Assembly (NCBI GenBank): GCA_035772735.1
Contig: JASDFA010000003.1
Location: forward strand, 124,363,001 to 124,427,000
Direction: 5' to 3'
Length of the DNA: 64,000 bases
DNA from: Datura wrightii
Lineage: Eukaryota; Streptophyta; Magnoliopsida; Solanales; Solanaceae
In this document: one piece after another, positions 56,813 through 64,000 of the stretch
How the letters are laid out: each line of letters begins with the position of its first letter
How positions within the stretch are numbered: the first letter of the stretch is position 1
Made by a program: the position numbers and the translations under genes
Notes under the pieces: generated by a model
Databases searched by the model: none
Told to the model about the DNA's origin: nothing
Seen by the model: only the letters and a program-made list of their open reading frames with translations

Positions 56813-58088
56813 TGTCACGCCCCACCTTGGGAGGCATGACTGGCACCTGGTGCCCTACTAGGATCTGAACTACTGAGCTGACTGAGCCCAAGCACCTCTG
56901 GTGCAGGGCTGACTCTAACTCTGAAATCAAGAAAACGATGGGCTATATAGCGGTTGTAGATACAACCCCCGGCCGACAAGGCCTATAGCCACCTGTGAAA
57001 GTAAATAGCTAACTAGAGACAAGCAAATATAGGAAGTCCTATGCGGGCCGACAAGGCCGCCATGATATCTAGTTATAGCTGGAAGACGAAAATCAGGTAC
57101 TAAACTGAAACATAACCGACGAGGTAATCAATCAACAACTAAACAAGGTCCCACGCGACCAACACACATAATCTAAAGCACATATGGCCCCACACGGCCG
57201 ATATTAACTAACCACAAGGAATAATACAATTTTCAAGCCTCTAGGAGTAATAAGATGGTCGGGACAGGGCCCCGGCCTACCCATACTGTACAACAAAAGA
57301 ATGTAAATGTCAAACACTCAAGCTCCGAAAGATAGGAGCTGAAGGCTCTGTACCGCTGACTGGAACTACGAGGGATCTGCTCCTCGTCTGAGTGTACCTG
57401 CAGGCAAGTAATGCAGTGCCCCAAAGGAGGGCGTCAGTACCACAGGTACTGAGTATGTAAAGCAATGACTGTAAATGATTGAAAGTAAGTAATAGAGCTG
57501 ACAATATCTGAAATAAATAGAACAGACTGAAACTAACTGAAATAATGGAATCAGAACTAGACATAACTTTAAAGAAGAGTAGGAGTCATACTTGACAACG
57601 AGGCATCCTACTGTCTAACTATCAGTAACTAAAGCAACGTACATACCTTACCTGATCCCCATAAGCCGGAAGGTATCATCAGCACAACACGACTCACTTG
57701 GGCCCCCACTAGCCCTAGTGAGTATATCTCAATCTATATACCCCTATCCAAGTCATACCACATCACCTGTTAGCTATAAGCATCCTGCCGATCCCCTGGT
57801 TATGCAACTTGGGCTCGCTGGGCCCCTGACTATAGTTGTGCCTGAGTCCGGAGGACTCCTGAAATCTACACTCCGGGCGCAAGTGCTTGGCGGGGGTGTG
57901 TATAGGCCAACCACGGCAAAATATGAGGAGCTTGCTCCCCATCTTCATCCCTTGCGGATGGTATGCTGCTCCGTAGAGCAACGTATCCTCGCCCTCTGGC
58001 GGACGAGTCGACACAGCTATTAACCCTGGGGCAGTCACGGAAGCTATACAGGTAATCCAGCCCAAACAACACAGATATAGGTCTCAGC
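56813..58088 (-). mobile_element. 3' part of a minus-oriented Ty3 LTR (LTR-C), interrupted by G4
   Basis: Plus strand begins TGTCACGCCCCACC. The whole 1.27 kb is the reverse complement of the last 1.27 kb of the G4 LTR (59396-60673), e.g. gactcgtccgccagagg in both. It stops exactly where the G4 LTR begins, so G4 appears to have inserted into it. The remainder and TSD copy (predicted tcagc) would lie to the right of G4, outside the window. Several open frames here are shadows of LTR sequence. Confidence 0.88.
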
Positions 58089-58315
58089 TGTTATACCCCG
58101 TAGAATTCCCGGCACCTAGACGACCTATTCGCACGTTGGTTAAGCATATTTGAAGGCCATACGTGCTGGAGAAAGGCCCGGGAAAAGATCGGACGAGAAA
58201 CCTGTCGAACCATCGCGGAAGGAGCTGAGGAAGAGCCCCTCCGCGATGGCAGCGTGTCATAGAGGAGAGGCCTCAGCGTTGGCTCCGTGACACGTTGGCC
58301 TTGTCCAGGCCCAAG

Positions 58316-58324
58316 TATATAAAG
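58316..58324 (+). promoter_or_regulatory. Candidate TATA box of the G4 LTR
   Basis: GTATATAAAG, 228 bp into the LTR, is the clearest TATA match there. Transcription would start about 30 bp on, near 58350, leaving a U3 of about 260 bp. Confidence 0.6.
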
Positions 58325-59794
58325 CCCACTTCGGGTTTAAATCAGTTATACACTTATAAATTTCCAAAAAACAGAGAGTAAGCAGCAGAGAGAAGGTAAG
58401 AACGAAGGAGGGATTATAATTTTCGTCCGATTACACTGCTAAACGTTGTCCAAACTTAAATTAACTCCAGATACTGAGGTATTTAGCAGCAGAGAGCATT
58501 CCTACGGATTTAGTTTCGTGGAATACGGCCGACGAATCATCTAGCCACCGAGCTAAGTTAAGTGGAATTGCTCTAAATTAGTGTCTATGTGTTCCTAGCT
58601 GTGAAGTGAATATTTCTCCCTTCTGGACCTCTGAAAAATAGCGAGTTTCCGGCCGTCTTTCGATAAGCCTAAGTTTAGGCTATAAACTACATCGAAAGTG
58701 ACGTTGCCTTTTAAAATAAAGCTGTATTTAGTATTAATTGACATATTTATGAATGCAGTTGGGAGAAAATAGTTGAAGTACCGGCCGAGTCTCGTCCGAC
58801 AGACGAATAGTTCAAGGATAAGGTATGTAAAGCTAGTTTCCTCGGCAAGTTAAGTAATCTCGGTACAGTACAGTAATTCAAGGCCAGTAGAATGTTCAGA
58901 AGTCATGTGTTATGTTTACTACGAATGTTGGTACGATATTAGAAGCATCGAGTTATAACTTGCGTGTAACTTGCCAGCATGATATAGACTCTAATAGAAG
59001 TACTAGGAATTCCACAGTATGCTCTGTATGCGATGTGACACAGAATGTTAGGATATCATTGTATTTAGTTGAAACCCAGTAAAGCGATGTAATATCGATA
59101 AGACATCCCAGAAATAGAATGATAAGTTAAAAGGAGGTTAGAAAGCACATTAGAAATGGCAAATCATGTTACTATAGAAACTCAGTTTACAACATGGTTT
59201 TCAGCAGAAACACTATATCCTGTTCAGTATTAGCCCCAGAACAGTCTGGCAGGAGACTATATTTATACATATATATATTTGCCAGCCTCAGCACGTATTA
59301 AATATGTACATACTACTACTACTAGTTCAGCATGTAATATACACAATATTTTACCACTATTAGCCTCAGCATGTGAGATATGCAGACAGTATTACTAGTT
59401 GAGACCGTTGTATTGTGTGGGGTTGGACTACCTAGCATCCATGACCGCCCCAGGGTTGATAGCTGTATCGACTCGTCCGCCAGAGGACGAGGATACGTCA
59501 CTCTACGGAGTGGCATGCCGTCCCGCAAGGGACGAAGATGGGATGCCAGTTTTCCCCATTTTGTGCCTTGGTCGACTTTTACACACCCCTGTCGAGCGGA
59601 TACGCCCGGGTGTTGATTCAGGAGTCCTCCGGACTCAGATGCAGTTATAGTCAGGGGTTCAGTGAGCCCAAGTGCATACCCAGGGGACTGGCAGGATGCT
59701 TACAGGGTTTATAGGAGATGGGATGACCGGGGTAGGGGTGTAGATTCCGTGCTGGTTGTACCTCCCGGCTTATGGGGGCCGGGTAAGGTTTGTG

Positions 59795-59823
59795 TGTGCT
59801 ATGTTATGTTATGTTATGTTATG
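59795..59823 (+). repeat. (TATGT)n microsatellite in the G4 LTR
   Basis: Four to five repeats of the pentanucleotide tatgt with a short degenerate tail (tatgccatgttacg). Confidence 0.85.
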
Positions 59824-60677
59824 CCATGTTACGTTAGATACGAGTAGATCAGCAGTAGAGTGATACGTCTCCAGGTACAACTCCTATTCCTTCCAGTATA
59901 TATATGAGAGAAGGTATGACTTACATTATTAAACAGTTAATATATTTCTTCCTACTTCAGTTTCATCGGTTACATTGTTGTTTTCAGATTTCGCTTTCAG
60001 TTATTGCTTTACATACTCAGTACCAGTGGTATTGACGCCCGGTGGGGCGCTGCATTACTTGTCTGCAGGTACTCATAGACGAGCAGGCGATACTACATGA
60101 TTCCTGTCAGCGATCGAGTATTCAGCTCCTGTCATCCGGAGACTGAATTCCAGAGGTGTATTTCAGTTCTTTTGTTGTATAGTACGGGTAGGTCGGGGCC
60201 CTGTCCCGATCATTTCTATTACTATTCCTAGAGGCTTGCAGTCTGTGTATGTTTCCCTGTGGTCAGATGAGCCGGTCTTGTGAGGCCGTGCAGTTGTTTA
60301 GCTGTTAGTACTTCTGTTTCTTTCATGTTGGCCGTGTGGGGCCATAGCTTGACAGTAGTGGTGACCTTGCCGGTCACATAGCTTCCTAATATTCTATGAT
60401 TGAGTTACAGATAACTAGACGGCATGGCGGCCTTGTTGGCCCGCATAGGTTTCCCTAAATTGATATGTTTCTGGTCAGCTGTTAGTACAGGAACAGAAGG
60501 CTATAGGCCAATGGGCTGGGGGCTGTGTTTACAGCCGTTATATAGCCCTTTGTTTCCAAAAATGTGAGTTAGTGCCAGCTAGGCACCAGATGTGCCCAGG
60601 CTTAGCTGTCCAGCAGTTCAGGTCCTAGTAGGGCACCAGGTGCAAGTCATACCCCCCAAGGCGGGGTGTGACAAACT

Positions 60678-60689
60678 TGGTATCAGAGC
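60678..60689 (+). other. G4 primer binding site
   Basis: TGGTATCAGAGC four bases after the LTR; initiator tRNA-Met type. Confidence 0.92.
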
Positions 60690-60886
60690 AGGTCGTATCT
60701 CAGGAAGTCTGCAAGCCGTGCCAAGTAGAGTTCTGCCCATGGATGTGTTGTGCACCACATACTATGGGTAGGAGGCTGTAAGGCATGATAGGATGGTTGT
60801 CTTTTATTCTTATTCAGTCGTGCTGTAGAACGGTACAGTATAGGGTTGAGTCCCTAAAAGCTTACTATATTCTTTGGTTACAGATA

Positions 60887-62596
60887 ATGTCAGACCAGCA
60901 ACATCCTATCACAGGTCGGAGCTTAGATGTTGCAGCAGGGGAAGGCACCAGTAGGATGCCTCACCCTCGTTTAGAAACAGCCCGATCAGAGGGCACTACA
61001 GAGGCATCGTCCCAGCCTCCTCAGCAGTCTCCACCACATTAGGAGCCACTTAGGGCGACACTACCTTCAGCAGTCCCTATACCGACACCTTCCGACCAGG
61101 AGGTTAGGAGTGCTGTAGTCATGTTAGCACAGATGATGGCTGCTCAGCGTCAGCCAATGCCGTCTACGGTTGCAGAGTTATCAGGAGGGCCCGGTAGTTC
61201 AAGGGTCCGAGAGTTCTTAGCTTTGAATCCCCCACAGTTTACAGGTACGGACCGGACAGAGGACCCTCAGGATTTTTTGGATCAAATGCAGAGAATCTTC
61301 AGGGTTATGCATGCCACGCCTACCGAATCAGTTGAGTTGGCAGCATTCTAGTTACGGGATATCGCTGTGTTATGGTATGAAAGCTGGGAAAGGTCCCGAG
61401 GGAGAGATGTGTCCCCTCCCACCTGGTCCAGCTTTTCAGGAGCTTTTCTGGATCACTATTTGCCACGGGAGATTCGATAGGCCCGGGTAGACCAGTTCCT
61501 ACATCTAGAGCAGGGGGCCATGAGTGTCCGGGAATATTCCTTGCGGTTTGATTCTTTGGCCCGGTATGCACCGGCCTTTGTTGATACCATGGCATCCAGA
61601 GTACATCGCTTCATCATGGGGTTGAATCTAGAATATGTTGAGACTTGTATTACAGCCACACTGCGAGAGGACATGAACATTGCTCGAGTTCAGGCATTTG
61701 CCCAGAATATTGAGGGCTTCAGACAGCGACAACGGGAGATCAGAAGGGTCAGTCAGGAACAGCGTCGCCGGTACAGGCCAGTTGAGTTACAAAGGGAGGC
61801 CCGGGGAGGACCCAGGCCACGATTGTTAGACAGGCCGCCCAGGCCCCCGCCTCCACCACAGTCACAGGGAGGTAGATTCAGCCGCAGGGGGCAGTCAGTG
61901 ACTGGTAGAGGCTCGCAGATGGCAGATTCACCAGTACAGAGGAAGGCGGAGCAGAGTAGGTATACCCTACCACTTTGCCCTATATGCAGTCGATGCTATC
62001 CTGGAGCATGCAGATATGGCTCCACTGCGTGTTATATTTGTGTCCAAGAAGGCTATTTGATGAAAGATTGCCCAGCCATAGGTCGAGAGGACCGGGATAG
62101 ACAGGATAGGGTATCTGCGGGGTCACGAGCCACAACATCCTCGGCAGGGCGCAGGCCCTCAGGTTCAGCAGGCAGGGGTCGGGGCAGATCAGATACCTCC
62201 AGTACAGGTGCGGGTCCAAGCCGCACATATGCCTTACCAGGGACGCAAGATTCAGAAGCGTCGCCTGATGTTGTGACAGGTATGTTAACAATCTGCTCGC
62301 ACCCTGCTTATGTGTTGATTGATCCAGGGTCTACCTTGTCCTACATTACTCTATTTGTGGCACGAAAGTTTAGTATTGCACCAGAATCATTGCAGCAGCC
62401 CTTCCTAGTATCCACGCCCGTCGGTGACTCTATCACAGCTAGCCGAATCTACCGCGGGTGTACAGTAGAGGTTGCTGACCGTCAGACCACAGTAGATCTG
62501 GTCGAGTTAGAAATGATAGATTTCGATGCCATAATGGGTATGGATTGGTTAGTACCGTGTTTTGCCAACGTTGAATGTTGGACCAAGACAGTCTGA
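60887..62596 (+). pseudogene. G4 gag-protease, one frame with four stops
   Basis: The ATG at 60887 (MSDQQHPITGRSLDVAAGEG) opens a frame that runs to 62596 without a shift. It is interrupted only by amber codons at 61040, 61349 and about 61478, and closed by TGA at 62594. Domains: capsid with LNPPQFTGTDRTEDPQDFLD, SVREYSLRFDSLARYAPAF; a basic Arg/Gln/Pro-rich linker; a zinc knuckle CYICVQEGYLMKDC, in which the His ligand is Tyr; and a retropepsin-like domain with LIDPGSTLSYIT and AIMGMDWLVPCFANVEC. The stops match Gln or Arg codons in sibling elements. It is inactive, but recently so by comparison with its neighbours. Confidence 0.93.
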
Positions 62597-64000
62597 TTCC
62601 ACTTCCCGGGAGAAGTAGTCGGGAGTGGAAGGGCAGCACCGCTACACCAAAAGGTAGGTTTATTTCCTACCTTCAGGCGAGAAAGTTGATATCTAAGGGG
62701 TGTATTTACCATCTGGTTAGAGTTCAGGATGTACAAGAAGAATCTCCGACAATCCAATCTGTTCCAGTGGTGAATGAATTCCTTGATGTGTTTCCTGATG
62801 AGTTACCTGGTATTCCCCCAGAAAGGGAGATAGATTTTGCTATTGACTTGTTACCAGGCACTCAGCCGATATCAATTCCTCCCTATCGTATGGCTCTTGC
62901 AAAACTCAGAGAATTAAAGGAGCAGTTGAAAGATTTGTTGGATAAAGGTTTCATCAGGCCGAGTACTTCACCGTGGGGCGCGCCAGTCTTGTTTGTGAGG
63001 AAGAAAGATGGCTTGCTCCGAATGTGCATAGATTATTGGCAACTAAACAAAGTTACAGTAAAGAACAAGTACCCGCTCCCCAGAATTGATGACTTATTTG
63101 ATCAGTTGCAGGGAGCCAGATACTTTTCTAAGATTGACTTGCGGTCCGGATATCACCAGGTCCGAGTACGTGAGAGAGATATTCCTAAGACAGCGTTCAG
63201 GACCCGATATGGGCATTTTGAATTTCTAGTTATGTCCTTCAGGTTAACGAATGCCCCAGCAGTCTTCATGGACCTGATGAACAGTATTTTCAGACCTTTC
63301 CTGGACTTGTTCGTGATAGTATTCATTGATGACATTCTGGTGTATTCTCGATCTGAAGCAGATCACCGAACTCATTTGCGGACAGTGCTCCAGATCCTCA
63401 TGGACCGCCAGTTGTATGCTAAATTTTCTAAGTGTGAATTCTGGCTTAACTCAGTGGCCTTTTTAGGGCATATCATGTCGGATGCTGGTATACAGGTAGA
63501 CAAGCAGAAATAGAAGCAGTTAAGTCATGGCCTAGGCCTACCACTCCGACTGAAGTTCGTAGCTTTCTGGGGTTGGCAGGATATTACAAGAGGTTTGTTG
63601 AAGGGTTCTCGACCATTGCGGCACCTCTAACCAAATTGACACAGAAAGCAGCAAAGTTTCAATGGACAGAGGCATGTGAGCAGAGCTTCCAGGAACTGAA
63701 AGACAGATTAACCTCCGCCCCAGTACTGGCATTGCCGGAAGGCACCGAAGGTTATTCAGTCTATTGCGAAGTGTCAGGCGTCGGGTTAGGTTGTGTGTTG
63801 ATGCAGCATGGTAGAGTAATTGCATATGCTTCTAGACAACTGAGGAAACACAAAAAGAATTACCCTACCCACGACCTGGAATTGGCCGCAGTAATCCACG
63901 CCTTAAAGATGTGGAGGCATTACCTGTACGGAATATTTACACAGATCATAAGAGCTTACAGTACATTTTTACTCAGAGGGAGTTGAATCTACGGCAACGC
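62597..64000 (+). pseudogene. G4 RT and RNase H, partial
   Basis: After a frame change near 62600 the linker reads KGRFISYLQARKLISKGCIY, then FPDELPGIPPEREIDFAIDL, and RT: STSPWGAPVLFVRKKDG, RIDDLFDQLQGARYFSKIDL, TAFRTRYGHFEFLVMSF, with catalytic FVIVFIDDILVYS intact (to 63513). A one-base change near 63503 moves the frame. RT connection AGYYKRFVEGFSTIAAPLTK and RNase H SVYCEVSGVGLGCVLMQHGR, IAYASRQLRKHKKNYPTHDL follow (63573-63930), then another indel near 63945 before the DHKSLQY motif, read in a third frame to the end of the window. Confidence 0.93.

Larger units (their letters stand above)
58089..60673 (+). repeat. G4 5' LTR
   Basis: 2,585 bp, from TGTTATACCCCGTAG to GCGGGGTGTGACA. Related to LTR-A, LTR-B and LTR-C by its 3' half. 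Confidence 0.93.
58089..64000 (+). mobile_element. Ty3 chromovirus-like element G4, 5' part, runs off the window
   Basis: 5' LTR 58089-60673, PBS, gag-protease from 60887, then RT and RNase H to the window end. Compared with G1-G3 its reading frames are the least damaged: three amber codons and one opal in 570 codons of gag-protease. Gag N-terminus is similar to G2, so they are related families. Integrase, PPT and 3' LTR are beyond 64000. Confidence 0.93.

Noticed and set aside
57718..58072. Overlapping open frames of 68-101 codons on both strands
   Set aside because: They lie in LTR-C, and the matching G4 LTR frames at 59380-59650 give different shadows. GC-richer LTR DNA produces chance frames.
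60678..60689. TGGTATCAGAGC as part of a tRNA gene
   Set aside because: It is the complement of the tRNA-iMet 3' end and occurs only next to LTRs. No cloverleaf surrounds it. The same holds at 11606, 17846, 39698 and 45378.

Overview
This is plant nuclear DNA, about 64 kb long, and almost all of it is retrotransposon. One host gene can be recognised: a six-exon caleosin/peroxygenase gene with every splice site and the reading frame intact. The plant is probably in the Solanaceae. I base this on the repeats I recognise (a LINE 3' tail of the type shared with tobacco TS SINEs, CAGGGGCGGA-type and TGTTTGGT-type MITEs, chromodomain Ty3 elements with 2.2-2.8 kb LTRs). This is recall, not a search.

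Layout. 1-1824: 3' parts of two Ty3-type LTRs in the same orientation, the second carrying three consecutive short tandem arrays. 2090-4160: MITE-like DNA and a 5'-truncated LINE (minus). 4878-5770: a TIR-flanked non-autonomous element with another nested in it, ending 158 bp before the host gene start codon. 5929-14420: the caleosin gene (plus). Its third intron is swollen to 6.3 kb by a complete but dead Ty1/copia element (C1, 7158-11938, minus, TSD TATAT). 14870-18535: remnants of two more copia elements (C3 minus, C5 plus). 18720-21210: half of a decayed Ty3 element (G1, minus). 21958-50235: a nested complex. A Ty3 chromovirus-like element (G2, minus, about 10.5 kb of its own sequence) was invaded by a full-length Ty3 element (G3, 24736-34585, TSD AAATG), a solo LTR (S1, 42040-44862, TSD ATATT) and a copia element (C2, 45091-50219, plus). 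50330-52539: another solo LTR (S2, TSD ATATC). 53880-56812: a decayed Ty3 integrase region (G5), a LINE 3' half and a copia tail (C4). 56813-58088: part of a minus-strand LTR that was interrupted by the youngest-looking element, G4 (58089 to beyond the window end, plus). G4 has its 5' LTR, PBS, gag-protease and RT-RNase H.

How the parts work together. Nothing here looks like an operon or a defence system. Each retroelement once carried its own gag, protease, RT/RNase H and integrase, but every coding region visible is broken by stops or frameshifts, so all are autonomously dead. The only likely working gene is the caleosin gene. The main points of interest are architectural: the gene's tolerance of a 4.8 kb intronic insertion, a 1.27 kb inverted LTR pair, an LTR followed by a second polypurine tract (an apparent tandem-recombination product), recurrent Gln-to-amber changes in gag, and clusters of a 9-bp palindromic motif in one LTR family. 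I found no evidence of a previously undescribed biological system.
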